Source: Calothrix membranacea FACHB-236 (GTDB lineage: Bacteria > Cyanobacteriota > Cyanobacteriia > Cyanobacteriales > Nostocaceae). From it: a stretch of 64,000 bases of DNA. Where the stretch lies: contig NZ_JACJPX010000005.1 in assembly GCF_014696315.1 (NCBI RefSeq), positions 161,158-225,157 on the forward strand, in the 5' to 3' direction. The notes beneath the pieces are model-generated. The model did no database searches. It was not told the DNA's origin and saw only the letters and a program-made list of their open reading frames with translations. Position numbers and translations under genes: made by a program. Positions 48,792 through 58,513 of the stretch are shown one piece after another (the stretch's first letter is position 1; every line of letters begins with the position of its first letter).

Positions 48792-49238
48792 ATGCAAAAA
48801 CAAGCAATATCTACAAAACCAATTCGTTCTCTAGAAGATGCCCTTGAGCAATGTCAACAGCTAGGAATGCGCGTCAGTCGCCAGCGTCGCTTTATTTTAG
48901 AACTGCTTTGGCAAGCTAAGGAACATCTATCTGCTAGAGAGATTTACGATCGCTTAAACCAACAAGGTAAAGAAATCGGTCATACCTCTGTCTATCAAAA
49001 TTTAGAAGCTTTATCTAGTCAAGGTATTATTGAGTGTATTGAACGTTGCGATGGTCGTTTATACGGTAACATTAGTGACTCTCATAGTCATGTTAACTGT
49101 ATAGATACTAACCAGATTCTTGATGTCCATATAGAACTACCAGAAGATTTTGTCCGCCAAGTGGAACAGCAGACTGGAGTGCGAATTACTGATTACAGTA
49201 TTAACTTTTATGGTTACCGTAACCCTCAAGCAAGCTGA
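48792..49238 (+). CDS. furC: Fur-family regulator, PerR/FurC type
   Basis: Metal-dependent transcription regulator, 148 aa. Winged-helix DNA-binding domain at about 20-85 (MRVSRQRRFILELLW, then HTSVYQNLEALSSQGIIECI) and a dimerisation/metal domain with HSHVNCIDTNQILDVHIELP. The CxxC pairs that bind structural zinc in many Fur proteins are absent. It resembles FurC of Anabaena, which acts as the peroxide regulator PerR; that identity is from memory of the sequence. Confidence 0.78.
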   Translation: MQKQAISTKPIRSLEDALEQCQQLGMRVSRQRRFILELLWQAKEHLSAREIYDRLNQQGKEIGHTSVYQNLEALSSQGIIECIERCDGRLYGNISDSHSHVNCIDTNQILDVHIELPEDFVRQVEQQTGVRITDYSINFYGYRNPQAS

Positions 49239-49563
49239 TGGGATATATGAGGCTGTTTGTTAACTTTTGACAGTTCCTGTTAATAGGTAACCATCAAGCA
49301 AATTGCTCGAATAGTATGTGAAAGGGAACGGGGAATAGGGAATTCTACAATCTGGTTGACTCTAGCTGGGTGTTAGCGTAGTAGTCTGGAAAACTTTGAT
49401 AGTTACGTAGTTAGCATTTTAGTTCTTTAATAAAAGCTTCAGTGCTTGCTTGTAATAACTATGATGCTGTGTGCAAAAACAAGTCACAATGGGTAGGACT
49501 AACCAAAATACCAACGCTGTTTTCTAGCTAAGGTAAAACAGCCTATCTGTTTTTGAACAGACT
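49239..49563. other. Intergenic region between furC and the DUF3685 gene
   Basis: 325 bp, no gene or strong hairpin seen. Probably contains the promoter of the downstream gene. Confidence 0.5.
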
Positions 49564-51366
49564 ATGAGTGATCGCCCTTTAAGATTATTGTTGATTGACC
49601 AAGACCCTATCTTCCGCTTGGGACTAAGGGTAGCATTATCAGAAATTCCGAACTTGCAAATAGTATCGGAGGCCGAAACAGATACAGCTGCTTTGCAAGT
49701 TTTAGCAGAATTAGCCCAGCAAGACCCGAATTATGTTAATTTGGTGGTTTTAGAATTAGGTAATCGTCGTTTCCCTCAGCTTCAGCAGCAGGGATTACAA
49801 TTTTGTAACCAACTGAAAGCTTTATACCCAAATCTACCTCTACTACTCCTCAGTTCGGTTACAGAACCGGAACTACTTTTAGCAGCCAAAGCTGCTGGTG
49901 TAAATGGTTATTGTCCTAAAGGAACTGCTGTTTCTGAGTTGGTTACAGCTATGCAAGCAGTAGCACAAGGTGGTTCCTTTTGGTTTACGGTTGGGGTAAC
50001 TCAAAACTCAGCACTCCAAACTCAGAACACAATACTTACTCAAAATTCTCCCCTTCCTTTCGCTAGGCTGCGAAATAATTGGCGGTTATCAGGAATTGAT
50101 TACATTGACGCTACTCTCAAGTCAGTAACAGCGCAATTACAAGTACCAGGATTACCTGTGATGGATCAGGCGATTCTAGCTGGAAGGCGACGAGAATTAT
50201 TAGCAGCGCGTTGGTTGCTGAATCGGTTGCTGGCTACACCGCAAGAAAGACAACCAGAACAGCAGCAAGTCATACCTGATTCTATGCAATTACCGCCTCC
50301 TCTGAATTCGCTGAGTAGTGCGATCGCTACATCAAATACACCAAATTTATTACAACTACAAGATTCTTTACCTTTCCTTAGCCCCAGAACTCTGCAATCT
50401 AATTTATTTGCATCTTGTATTACTAAGTTGCAATTACCTTTAGAGAATGTTACAGATATTCCTTTAGAGATTGATATTCTGCGTACTGATAAAAAGCGGG
50501 AATTGCTTTATTTAATTTTGCAGAAACTAGCTAAACAGTTAGATGAACTACGGGTGGCTGAAATAACCATCAATCAATTATATGATTTAAAAAATTCTCT
50601 GATATATGATTTATGGCAATCTACGGTCGCAGATTTTTTTGGCAGATTTTCTCGTTTGCAAGTAGGCGATCGCAACTTAGAAATTGTCAATATTTTACAA
50701 GAAAATCCGCAACCAATCCAAACAGCAATTCTGCAAAAAATTCCCTTAGTAATGGAGCTATTTACATATTTGCTCCTGCAAAGAGATTTACAAATAGATA
50801 ATACTTCTTACCCAGCAGATAGCCAAGAAGCCCACTCACAAGCATTAATTATTTTAGAAAACTTCTTAATTCAGGTAGCTAATGGGGTAATACAACCGCT
50901 ACTCAATTATTTTGCTGATGTAGAAGTGATTAAACAAGATTTTTATGATCGCAGATTAATTTCCACCAGAGAAATTGAACGGTTTAGAAATAATTTGTCT
51001 TGGAAATATCGTTTAAATAATTATATAAATGAGCCAACGGCAATATTTGAAAGCCGCTATGAGCTATTTGTATTTGCACCCCGTGGAATTGCAAAAACCT
51101 CAATTTACGCGCCTCGTGGTCAAGAATTAGCCCGACTATCGGGTATACCACTGATGGTAACATTGGTTCTAGAATTTCGGGATGCGATCGCGCCTCGCTT
51201 AAAATCATTAGTAGCAATTTTTGGTAGTGGTATTGTCTTCATTCTCACTCAAGTGATTGGTCGGGGTTTGGGTTTAATTGGTCGCGGAATTCTTCAAGGA
51301 ATTGGGAATGTTTCGTTAACAGAAAAAAATCTGAGACGCAATAGCGATAAGAGACAGAGAGGATAA
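49564..51366 (+). CDS. Receiver-like domain fused to DUF3685 (Ycf55-like), 600 aa
   Basis: Residues 1 to about 140 resemble a response-regulator receiver: LLLIDQDP carries the acidic pair (Asp12, Asp14), but the phosphorylation site is Glu64 (VVLELG) instead of Asp, so it is probably a pseudo-receiver or locked form. The large second part (about 165-590) matches the cyanobacterial/plastid DUF3685 family related to Ycf55, as I recall it, including the stretches RYELFVFAPRGIAKTSIYAP and a hydrophobic C-terminal segment. Between them, residues about 146-163 (TQNSALQTQNTILTQNSP) are coded by heptad-like DNA repeats. Function unknown. Confidence 0.8.
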   Translation: MSDRPLRLLLIDQDPIFRLGLRVALSEIPNLQIVSEAETDTAALQVLAELAQQDPNYVNLVVLELGNRRFPQLQQQGLQFCNQLKALYPNLPLLLLSSVTEPELLLAAKAAGVNGYCPKGTAVSELVTAMQAVAQGGSFWFTVGVTQNSALQTQNTILTQNSPLPFARLRNNWRLSGIDYIDATLKSVTAQLQVPGLPVMDQAILAGRRRELLAARWLLNRLLATPQERQPEQQQVIPDSMQLPPPLNSLSSAIATSNTPNLLQLQDSLPFLSPRTLQSNLFASCITKLQLPLENVTDIPLEIDILRTDKKRELLYLILQKLAKQLDELRVAEITINQLYDLKNSLIYDLWQSTVADFFGRFSRLQVGDRNLEIVNILQENPQPIQTAILQKIPLVMELFTYLLLQRDLQIDNTSYPADSQEAHSQALIILENFLIQVANGVIQPLLNYFADVEVIKQDFYDRRLISTREIERFRNNLSWKYRLNNYINEPTAIFESRYELFVFAPRGIAKTSIYAPRGQELARLSGIPLMVTLVLEFRDAIAPRLKSLVAIFGSGIVFILTQVIGRGLGLIGRGILQGIGNVSLTEKNLRRNSDKRQRG

Positions 51367-51426
51367 ATAATTCAAAATTCAAAATTCAAATTTATGTTTT
51401 GTTCTCCCTTAGTTATTACAAACACC

Positions 51427-51463
51427 AAATGACTAATGACTAATGACTAATGACAAATAACAA
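51427..51463. repeat. TGACTAA heptad array before the VTE5-like gene
   Basis: TGACTAATGACTAATGACTA and degenerate copies reach the ATG at 51464, so the ribosome binding region is repeat-derived. Confidence 0.75.
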
Positions 51464-52177
51464 ATGACCAACAATGATTTTATAGGTTTAGCAGCATCTT
51501 ATAGTTATGCGATCGCACTGCTTCTATTTGGTGAGGGATTAGGGAGGCTATTTCATGTCCCACCAAATTTAACTCGTAAAATTATCCATGTGGGTGCAGG
51601 GATGTGGGTATTTGGTATACTGCTACTGTTTCAAAGTTGGGAAATAGGCGTTGTACCCTTTGCTAGCTTTATTGTCGTTAACTACTTGCTTTACCGTTAC
51701 CAAATTGTGAAAGCAATGGATACCGATGACAGTTCACCGGGTACAGTTTATTTTGCCATTTCCGTAACCCTGCTGTTTGGATTGCTGTGGCGACCATCTG
51801 GGCCAGTAGATAATGTTGCGATTGCGGTGGCTGGAGTGATGGCGATGACTTGGGGAGATGCGCTAGCTGCATTAATTGGTAGGCGTTTCGGACAGCATAA
51901 ATATCAGGTGGGAAGTTCTGTCCGTTCTTGGGAGGGTTCAGTAACGATGTTGCTTGTCAGTACAACAGCAATTTTCTTGGTATTGCTGTTATTACCAGGT
52001 TCATCGCTGAGTCCTCTAGGATTAGTTTATAGTTTTGAGAAAGCTGTTTTAGTTGCTGTTGTTAGTGGTGCTTTTGCAACATTAGTTGAAGGTATTTCAC
52101 CTCAAGGTACAGATAACCTCAGCGTTCCTTTAGTAACAGCAAGTGTTGTGTGGTTGTTTAACTATTTTTATGTATAG
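51464..52177 (+). CDS. SEC59/DGK1/VTE5 family membrane kinase, probable phytol kinase
   Basis: 237-residue integral membrane protein with about six helices. The family feature RKIIHVGAGMWVFGI (cytidylyltransferase/dolichol-kinase fold) and WGDALAALIGRRFGQHKY, SVRSWEGSVTM are visible. In Synechocystis and plants VTE5 phosphorylates phytol released from chlorophyll for tocopherol synthesis. Substrate is inferred from family only; dolichol or diacylglycerol kinases are alternatives. Confidence 0.82.
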   Translation: MTNNDFIGLAASYSYAIALLLFGEGLGRLFHVPPNLTRKIIHVGAGMWVFGILLLFQSWEIGVVPFASFIVVNYLLYRYQIVKAMDTDDSSPGTVYFAISVTLLFGLLWRPSGPVDNVAIAVAGVMAMTWGDALAALIGRRFGQHKYQVGSSVRSWEGSVTMLLVSTTAIFLVLLLLPGSSLSPLGLVYSFEKAVLVAVVSGAFATLVEGISPQGTDNLSVPLVTASVVWLFNYFYV

Positions 52178-52179
52178 CT

Positions 52180-52383
52180 TTAAGCTTCATCATTACCAAA
52201 AGTGACACAAGGACTGTCAATTTCTTGTGCTGGACTGAAGGAACTACAAAACATGACTCTAGCGCAATTAATACCTGATTCTTCGGGATGAATACATTCA
52301 ATAGCATTTTCTAGTTTGATGTGAAAAGCACAGTCATGACAAATGGTTTGAAATGGTAGTATTTGCGGAGATTCTTCACTCAT
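52180..52383 (-). CDS. Small Cys-rich protein, 67 aa
   Basis: Contains Cys-x2-Cys (ICHDCAFH) and further Cys/His (ECIHPEESGINCARVMFCSS) in a spacing that could bind zinc or an iron-sulfur cluster. Unknown function. It converges with the VTE5-like gene with only 2 bp between the stops. Confidence 0.6.
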   Translation of the reverse strand: MSEESPQILPFQTICHDCAFHIKLENAIECIHPEESGINCARVMFCSSFSPAQEIDSPCVTFGNDEA

Positions 52384-52516
52384 ATTGATACTGTAGGAAA
52401 AAAGGTTAAAGGTTTTTTATTTTCCTTTTCTCATTCCTCTTTTTCTCCTGATCCGAAAAGTATTGAGATGTGGTTTAGTTCAATATCGAAAAATATTTTA
52501 TAATAAGTCTGCGGGA

Positions 52517-52545
52517 AACTCCACCCCCATGTGGGTGGAGTTTTT
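52517..52545. terminator. Strong terminator, probably bidirectional
   Basis: AACTCCACCC-CCATGT-GGGTGGAGTT followed by TTTC on the plus strand, a perfect 10-bp stem. It lies right at the end of the minus-strand oxidoreductase gene; on that strand the T-tract is only TTT. It may end transcripts from both sides. Confidence 0.7.
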
Positions 52546-54014
52546 CATAAATTCCAATCACGGCGAACAGCAAAGAAACTTTCGATAAATTCTTGCCCAG
52601 CAATGTTACTATTTGACTTCTTTTGATGCCAATCTCTGGCACATTGCTCAATAATTTCCGTAAAACTGGGATACAAGGGAGACAAATTTTCTAAATGCTG
52701 AATTTTAGTATTCTGAGACATTGCTAAAGCAATTAAATTAATTAACTCTCCTGCTGTTGAGCCAAATATTTCGGCTCCTAAAATTTCTCCACTGCGTAAA
52801 ACAATTAATTTACAAATACCTGTAGTTTCACCCCGAATTTGGGCTGATGCTAATGATTTAAAATATTGACGTAAAACTAAAATTTCATTGGGATTGTATC
52901 TTTGTCTTGCTTTTGTCTCTGTTAAACCTATTTGCGCTAACATCGGTTGCGAAAATATTCCTAAAGGAATGCACCGATAATTAACTCGTAATCTTGAGAA
53001 AAAGAGTGCATTTTTGATAGCAATTCTCGCTTCATAATTAGCGATATTAGCAAAGTCATAGCCACCAATTACATCACCACAAGCATAAATGCGCGGGTTG
53101 GTAGTTTGCAGTTTATCATTTACTACTAAATGCCGTTTATACCATTTCACCTCTACTGCTGCTAAATTGAGGGATTCAACATTTGGTTGCTGTCCAGTCG
53201 CCACGATAATTTCATCAGTTTCAATGGCTTTATCTCCAGCTTGAATCCACTTTTTATCGTCAATTCGCATTACCTGAGTAACTGGTGTGTTAGTGAGGAT
53301 ACGTACACCATCAATTTCCAACTGTGCTTGCAATAACTGAGCAATTTCTGGATCGATATCAGGTAAAATTTGAGGACGTTTGATAACCAGTGTCACATGA
53401 CAACCCAAGCGCGCTAAGGTTTGCGCCACTTCTATGCTTTGGGGAACACCACCAAGAATAACCCACTCTTTAGGGAGCGATGTTATGGATTTAACACGTT
53501 TATCCAGAAATTTCCAAATATTCGCTAGGGTCAGGTATTCGGTGGTTGCTAATCCTTGAATTTCGGGAATGGCTGGACGTGAACCAGTAGCTAGCAAATA
53601 AGTGCGTGCGCGTAGTAGGCGTTGGCTAACGGCAAATACTAGATGAGGGGAAGATTGAAATTGACCATTCTCACAAATTACATCAACTCCCATCGCCGCC
53701 AGGTTAGCAAGGGAATGCTGTGCTTCTAAATTGGTAATAACATTCTTGGCATATAGTAATGCCTCTGGCACTGCCACAGATATTGGTGTATTTTCTGGAT
53801 TCTCAACTTGAGAGAGATCAATATTCAGACCAACTGCATTATTTAAACGCTGTGCTAGGTTGCTGATTTCGCTAATAGTTTGAGAATACACAAAGCCATA
53901 GTTGACTTTGGGTTCTACCAGGGCAACTTTAGCATGTAGTTGGGTAGCAGTCAGGGCAGCGTAGCGTCCAGCCAGAGTTCCACCAATAATTACAACATCG
54001 TAGTCAATAGTCAT
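52545..54014 (-). CDS. FAD-dependent NAD(P) oxidoreductase, LPD/MerA-like but no redox disulfide
   Basis: 489 residues in the pyridine nucleotide disulfide oxidoreductase architecture. FAD-binding IIGGTLAGRYAAL at the start, NAD(P)-binding WVILGGVPQSIEVAQTLARL at about 185, IYACGDVIGGYDFANIANYE (FAD), and a C-terminal dimerisation domain. The usual CxxxxC after the first FAD motif is missing (that stretch reads NYGFVYSQTISEIS), so it is not a lipoamide dehydrogenase, glutathione or mercuric reductase in the strict sense. A cyanobacterial branch without the disulfide is plausible; substrate unknown. Confidence 0.85.
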   Translation of the reverse strand: MTIDYDVVIIGGTLAGRYAALTATQLHAKVALVEPKVNYGFVYSQTISEISNLAQRLNNAVGLNIDLSQVENPENTPISVAVPEALLYAKNVITNLEAQHSLANLAAMGVDVICENGQFQSSPHLVFAVSQRLLRARTYLLATGSRPAIPEIQGLATTEYLTLANIWKFLDKRVKSITSLPKEWVILGGVPQSIEVAQTLARLGCHVTLVIKRPQILPDIDPEIAQLLQAQLEIDGVRILTNTPVTQVMRIDDKKWIQAGDKAIETDEIIVATGQQPNVESLNLAAVEVKWYKRHLVVNDKLQTTNPRIYACGDVIGGYDFANIANYEARIAIKNALFFSRLRVNYRCIPLGIFSQPMLAQIGLTETKARQRYNPNEILVLRQYFKSLASAQIRGETTGICKLIVLRSGEILGAEIFGSTAGELINLIALAMSQNTKIQHLENLSPLYPSFTEIIEQCARDWHQKKSNSNIAGQEFIESFFAVRRDWNL

Positions 54015-54233
54015 TAGTTAATCAGCTATTACGCTTTTAAATTACACAATCACTCATGAGGTTTGTTGACTGCTGACTGTTGACTCTTGACTGTTAACCG
54101 TCAGCAATTAGCAAGAAAAAATGTGTGGTGTTAGATAAGGAAAACTTAGTTAATACTAATTAGTCATAAATTATTTAGTAAGTGGCCAGTTAAAAATCAA
54201 AAATTACTGGCCACTAAAAACTGACAACAAAAC

Positions 54234-55313
54234 TCAGCACTCACTACTCATAACTGAGTGTAACGCCGTGAGTAAGCGTTGATTATCGACTTGAGTACGT
54301 ACAGCAACTCTAAAAAAGCGATCGCCTAGTTCTTTAAAACTGAGGCAATCACGAATTAAAACCTGATGATGCTTGAGTAATTGCTGCTGTAAATCAGAAA
54401 CAGACTCTTTTGACTCTACCAGTAAAAAGTTAACAGCACCTTTTCCTGGTGTTAATCCTGGAATGGCCTCTAAACCCCCCAAGAGTTGATTTCTTGCAGG
54501 GGGTAACCATAACCAAGTTTGCTGTTGAAATTCCCTATCTTGAAGTGCCGCAATTGCTGCCGCAGCCGCTAGCGTGTTTACTGGCCAGGGGTCACGCCAC
54601 AATTGCCATCTTGATAGGCGGTCAGGATGAGCGATCGCATATCCCAGTCTCAGCCCTGGAAGACTGTAAAATTTTGTGAGCGATCGCAAAACCACTAAAT
54701 TTTCGTATTCCTGTATCAACGAAATCAGACTTTGTTCCTCTTCGGGAGGTAAAAAGTCCATAAACGCTTCATCTAGCACTACCAAACCAAACTGATCCAG
54801 GTAGGGAAGAATTGATTGCCGCAAAAAAAGTTTTCCTGTTGGGTTATGGGGATTATTAAGGAGTAGCCCTACTTCTTTTAAGTTTTGTGCTTTGTCAAGA
54901 AACAATGACAAATTCGCCTCAGATTCCCAATCAACAGGGAACTCCAGTAATTGAGCGTTATATGCCGATAGAGCTCGGTAGTAGTCGCCAAAAGCTGGAG
55001 TCATAACAACTGTTGCGGCTAATTCTGCTAATTCCCGACCCACTAAAGTAAGTAATTCTGCCGAGCCGTTACCTGGCAGAATAAACTCAGAAGGCAGTTG
55101 ATGAAAGTGACTGAGAGCTAATCTCAGTTCACTGTAATTGGGATCTGGATAGTGCCGAAGATTACCAATATGGGACTGAATAGCCGCGATCGCGCTATCT
55201 GGTGGCCCCAAAGGGCTAATACTGGCAGAAAAATCCAGAATAGCATCAGGGGGACAGCCAGCCAGCGCTGCTGCCCAAGCTAAATTCCCCCCATGTGCAG
55301 GTTGCCGCATCAA
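54234..55313 (-). CDS. cobD: Threonine-phosphate decarboxylase
   Basis: PLP enzyme of the HisC/CobD aminotransferase fold. It makes (R)-1-amino-2-propanol phosphate for the cobalamin nucleotide loop. Starts HGGNLAWAAALAGCPPDAIL with LDFSASISPLGPP, typical of CobD; NNPHNPTGKLF and PLP Lys in SLTKFYSLPGLRLGYA (about 214). 359 aa. It starts 23 bp after the HU gene on the same strand and could share its transcript. Confidence 0.9.
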   Translation of the reverse strand: MMRQPAHGGNLAWAAALAGCPPDAILDFSASISPLGPPDSAIAAIQSHIGNLRHYPDPNYSELRLALSHFHQLPSEFILPGNGSAELLTLVGRELAELAATVVMTPAFGDYYRALSAYNAQLLEFPVDWESEANLSLFLDKAQNLKEVGLLLNNPHNPTGKLFLRQSILPYLDQFGLVVLDEAFMDFLPPEEEQSLISLIQEYENLVVLRSLTKFYSLPGLRLGYAIAHPDRLSRWQLWRDPWPVNTLAAAAAIAALQDREFQQQTWLWLPPARNQLLGGLEAIPGLTPGKGAVNFLLVESKESVSDLQQQLLKHHQVLIRDCLSFKELGDRFFRVAVRTQVDNQRLLTALHSVMSSEC

Positions 55314-55336
55314 ATCTAGGTTCCTAGGAAGAAAAC

Positions 55337-55621
55337 CTATGATTTTGGGGGTGCAACCTTTTCCCTAAACAACTTCCCAGCAGAGAAAGCTGGAACTTTA
55401 GTAGCGGGAATTTCCATTTTTTCATTGGTTTTGGGGTTACGACCTTCACGGGCTTTACGTTCCCGTGATTCAAAGGAACCAAAACCAACTAGGGTTACCT
55501 TATCGCCAGAGGAAACAGCTTCGATAATTGTTTCCAAAGCAGCAGTTAAAACTGCGTCTGCTTGCTTCTTGGTAACGCTAGCCTTTTCAGCTACTGCATC
55601 AACTAATTCACCTTTGTTCAT
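55337..55621 (-). CDS. hup: DNA-binding protein HU
   Basis: 94-residue nucleoid protein that bends and compacts DNA. MNKGELVDAVAEKASVTKKQ, GFGSFESRERKAREGRNPKT and the following PATKVPAFSAGKLFREKV are the HU signature. A good leader GGAGTTTATATG-type site (TCAAGGAGTTTAT) precedes the start. Confidence 0.96.
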   Translation of the reverse strand: MNKGELVDAVAEKASVTKKQADAVLTAALETIIEAVSSGDKVTLVGFGSFESRERKAREGRNPKTNEKMEIPATKVPAFSAGKLFREKVAPPKS

Positions 55622-56083
55622 ATAAACTCCTTGAGGTTTACTTGAGATTCTCTACAGATGCACCCTGATGCATCTTTACCAAAATCTCTGTTTTGGGGGA
55701 TACAAAAGCCTGCCTTTGGGAGCATTTTTACTCAAAATGCCTGCAAATCCCATTGGCTCGACTTTTCAATGAATCATTCTAAGGTGAACTAGCCAGATGT
55801 GGATATATGAAACCATTAATTTATATAGATTTCAGGATTTTTTGTGTTTTTAAGGTCAATGTTGCCCTCGAAACCACCCATTTTGTAGGAAAAAATACTT
55901 AGTGAAAACCCTGGTGTCGGGGTTGGGGATTGGGGATTGGGGATTGGGGATGAGGGAGATGAGGGAGATGAGGGAGATAAGTGGACAAAGAGACAAGGGG
56001 ACAAATCAAACCCCAAACCACCCATTACCCATTACCCATTACCCATTACCCATTACCCATGCCCAATGCCCAATGCCCCTTCC
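55622..56083. other. Intergenic region with heptad repeats
   Basis: About 460 bp. The HU promoter region lies at the low end. From 55915 it is mostly heptad repeats, described separately. Overlapping short frames here are repeat artefacts. Confidence 0.6.
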
Positions 56084-56085
56084 TT
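55915..56085. repeat. Heptad repeat block (GGGGATT, GAGGGAGAT and TTACCCA units)
   Basis: GGGGATT units at 55918-55950, 9-bp GATGAGGGA units at about 55947-55978, then tandem CCCATTA (56025-56060) and GCCCAAT (56060-56080) units next to the 3' end of the pentapeptide gene. Confidence 0.85.
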
Positions 56086-56578
56086 ACTTACACCCTAAAG
56101 ACTCGCGGGTATCTACGCCAGTTTTGGGATTTACGCCGCTGGCTTTGGCGCAAAGTTTTTTAACTTGGACTCCATCTAAGACAGCATTGGTAAAATCTGC
56201 GCCTGTGATGTCTACATCATCGAAGGTGGAACGCAACATCATGGCATCTGTTAACACGGCATCGCTTAAATTAGCGCTTCTGAATTTTGCTAAATAGGCA
56301 ATGCCGTTACTAAAATCGACACCATGCAAATTGACTCCCTGTAAGACGGTACCGTTAAACACGCCGCCCCGGAGGTCAGCATTGCTGAAATTGGCGTTTT
56401 CTAAATCAACGTTAGTAAATTCACTACCAATCAGGCTTTGGCCTGAGTAATCCTTGCCTTTGAGTTCATCGCCAGCAGAACGGGTAATACTTGAGGAACT
56501 TGCAGCTTGGGCTGATAGGGGAAACAAAAAAAGAACCAAAGCTAAGACAAAGCTAGCTACTAGTTGCCAATATTTCAT
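56084..56578 (-). CDS. Lumenal pentapeptide-repeat protein, 164 aa
   Basis: Signal peptide (SFVLALVLFLFPLSAQA, cleavage about residue 25) followed by pentapeptide repeats, for example NVDLENANFSNADLRGGVF and ANLSDAVLTDAMMLRSTF, forming a right-handed beta-helix. The C-terminus has two Cys (VKKLCAKASG and ESLGCK) that can form a disulfide, as in plant thylakoid-lumen TL15/TL17-type proteins. Exact role unknown. Confidence 0.85.
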   Translation of the reverse strand: MKYWQLVASFVLALVLFLFPLSAQAASSSSITRSAGDELKGKDYSGQSLIGSEFTNVDLENANFSNADLRGGVFNGTVLQGVNLHGVDFSNGIAYLAKFRSANLSDAVLTDAMMLRSTFDDVDITGADFTNAVLDGVQVKKLCAKASGVNPKTGVDTRESLGCK

Positions 56579-56782
56579 AATTTCTGCTTAATAAATCTCA
56601 ACATTTACACCTTTAAATATTAAACAGCACTGGATAGAAGGATGAAGTGTGAAATTTTTAGCCCGCTCTAAGAGAATTCCCAGAGTGAAATCCTTTAGCT
56701 TTTAGCCTTCAGCCGTCATCCTTCAGCCTTTCTCGTAGGATATATACAATGTTGAAGTGCGATCGCAAAAGCAAAAGTACCT

Positions 56783-57916
56783 GTGGCTAATCAAAAAATA
56801 GAAATTGTTCCATCTTTGCTGCGAACCCCTTTATACCAGTTGGGGTTGAAACTCAAAGCCCGCTTTACTAACTTTAGTGGCTGGGAAATGCCAGTGCAGT
56901 ATTCTGGCATTACTCGCGAACATGAAGCTGTAAGAAATGAAGCAGGAATGTTCGATATTTCCCACATGGGTAAATTTACTCTCCAAGGTAAAAACCCTAT
57001 TGAGCAGCTACAACTGCTAGTTCCATCCGACTTAAACCGCTTAAAGCCAGGTCAAGCGCAATACACTGTATTATTAAATCCTCAAGGTGGAATTATTGAT
57101 GACATCATTATTTATTACCAAGGAGAAGACAGTACTGGTAAACAGCAAGTAGCGATTATTGTGAATGCGGCAACTACAGATAAAGATAAAGCTTGGTTAT
57201 TACAACACCTAGATTTGAATGCAGTTGAGTTCCAAGATTTGTCACAAGACAAAGCTTTAATCGCTGTACAAGGGCCAAAAGCTGTTCAATATCTTCAACC
57301 TTTTGTAGAAGCGGATTTAAATCCAATTAAAGCCTTTGGTCACCTGCAAGCACCTGTACTAGGAAAAACTGCCTTCCTCGCCCGCACTGGTTACACCGGA
57401 GAAGATGGATTTGAGGTCATGGTCGATCCAGAAGTGGGTATAGAATTATGGCAAAGTCTTGCTGATGCTGGTGTAATTCCCTGTGGGCTGGGTGCGAGGG
57501 ACACTCTGCGTCTAGAAGCAGCAATGGCACTTTACGGGCAAGATATTGACGACACCACCACCCCCCTAGAAGCGGGTTTAGGTTGGTTAGTTCACTTAGA
57601 TACCAAAGGTGATTTTATTGGTCGTGCTGTTTTAGAAGAACAAAAAGCTAATGGATTAAAGCGTCGTCTAGTAGGTTTACAGATGCAAGGCAGAAATATT
57701 GCCCGTCATGCCTACCAAGTATTATCCTCAGGTAAAGTAGTAGGGGAAGTTACTAGTGGGACACTGTCGCCCACACTCGGTTATCCCATTGCTTTAGCTT
57801 ACGTATCTTCCCAGCTTGCAACTATTAGTCAGCAACTGGAAGTAGAAATTCGCGGTAAAGCTTATCCAACAGTCGTAGTTAAACGTCCTTTTTATCGCTC
57901 AAAAAATCGGGCTTGA
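56783..57916 (+). CDS. gcvT: Glycine cleavage system T protein (aminomethyltransferase)
   Basis: Transfers the aminomethyl carbon from the lipoyl arm of GcvH to tetrahydrofolate, releasing ammonia. 377 aa. [24 protein letters not shown] ([20 protein letters not shown]) and [15 protein letters not shown] are family motifs. GTG start at 56783, with no clear ribosome site. In phototrophs the glycine cleavage system handles photorespiratory glycine. It heads the gcvT-gcvH-gcvP cluster. Confidence 0.96.
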   Translation: MANQKIEIVPSLLRTPLYQLGLKLKARFTNFSGWEMPVQYSGITREHEAVRNEAGMFDISHMGKFTLQGKNPIEQLQLLVPSDLNRLKPGQAQYTVLLNPQGGIIDDIIIYYQGEDSTGKQQVAIIVNAATTDKDKAWLLQHLDLNAVEFQDLSQDKALIAVQGPKAVQYLQPFVEADLNPIKAFGHLQAPVLGKTAFLARTGYTGEDGFEVMVDPEVGIELWQSLADAGVIPCGLGARDTLRLEAAMALYGQDIDDTTTPLEAGLGWLVHLDTKGDFIGRAVLEEQKANGLKRRLVGLQMQGRNIARHAYQVLSSGKVVGEVTSGTLSPTLGYPIALAYVSSQLATISQQLEVEIRGKAYPTVVVKRPFYRSKNRA

Positions 57917-57924
57917 AAGGGTGT

Positions 57925-58012
57925 GGAGTAATGGGTAATGGGTAATGGGTAATCGGAATTTTCTCCCTCATCCCCAGTCCCCAATCCCCAGTCCCTAATC
58001 CCCAGTCCCTTT
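57925..58012. repeat. Heptad repeats between gcvT and gcvH
   Basis: GTAATGG units (57930-57955) followed by CCCCAGT and CCCCAAT units (57970-58012). The same two families occur in the next gap, between gcvH and gcvP. Confidence 0.85.
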
Positions 58013-58123
58013 TTCAGAAATAATCTGTTGTGAATTAGTAAATCTAAAGTATGGTTAATTACCAGATATGCCTTGGAATCATGTATTAGCCATAATGTTT
58101 TTGATGTGGAGGGGTCAGTAAAT

Positions 58124-58513
58124 ATGTCTTTTGAATATCCTCAGGATTTAAGATACCTGGATACTCATGAATACGTGCGCTTAGAGGGCGAAATTGCTAC
58201 TATCGGCATTACTGAGTTTGCTGTCGATCAATTAGGTGATGTCGTATTCTTGGAATTGCCAGAAATTGGCGATGCTATTACCAAAGGTGATACCTTTGGC
58301 TCGATTGAATCAGTCAAAGCTGTAGAAGAACTGAATGCACCAGTTACGGGCACAGTTATAGAACGCAATGATGATTTAATTGATTCTCCAGAACAGGTGG
58401 CTGAAGACCCCTACGGCGAGGCTTGGTTTGTCAAAGTTCGTGTCAACGATCCTGATGAGATTCATGATGCTTTAAATGCAGATGAATATCGCGCCCAGGT
58501 AGAAGGGGAGTAA
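58124..58513 (+). CDS. gcvH: Glycine cleavage system H protein
   Basis: Lipoyl-carrier protein that shuttles the methylamine intermediate between GcvP and GcvT. The lipoylated lysine is Lys65 in [14 protein letters not shown]. 129 aa starting [21 protein letters not shown] chose ATG 58124 because GGAGGGG lies ten bases before it and the 17 upstream codons in frame lack family character. Confidence 0.97.
   Translation: MSFEYPQDLRYLDTHEYVRLEGEIATIGITEFAVDQLGDVVFLELPEIGDAITKGDTFGSIESVKAVEELNAPVTGTVIERNDDLIDSPEQVAEDPYGEAWFVKVRVNDPDEIHDALNADEYRAQVEGE

Noticed and set aside
56579..56782. Glycine riboswitch upstream of gcvT
   Set aside because: The conserved glycine aptamer motifs were not found in the leader.
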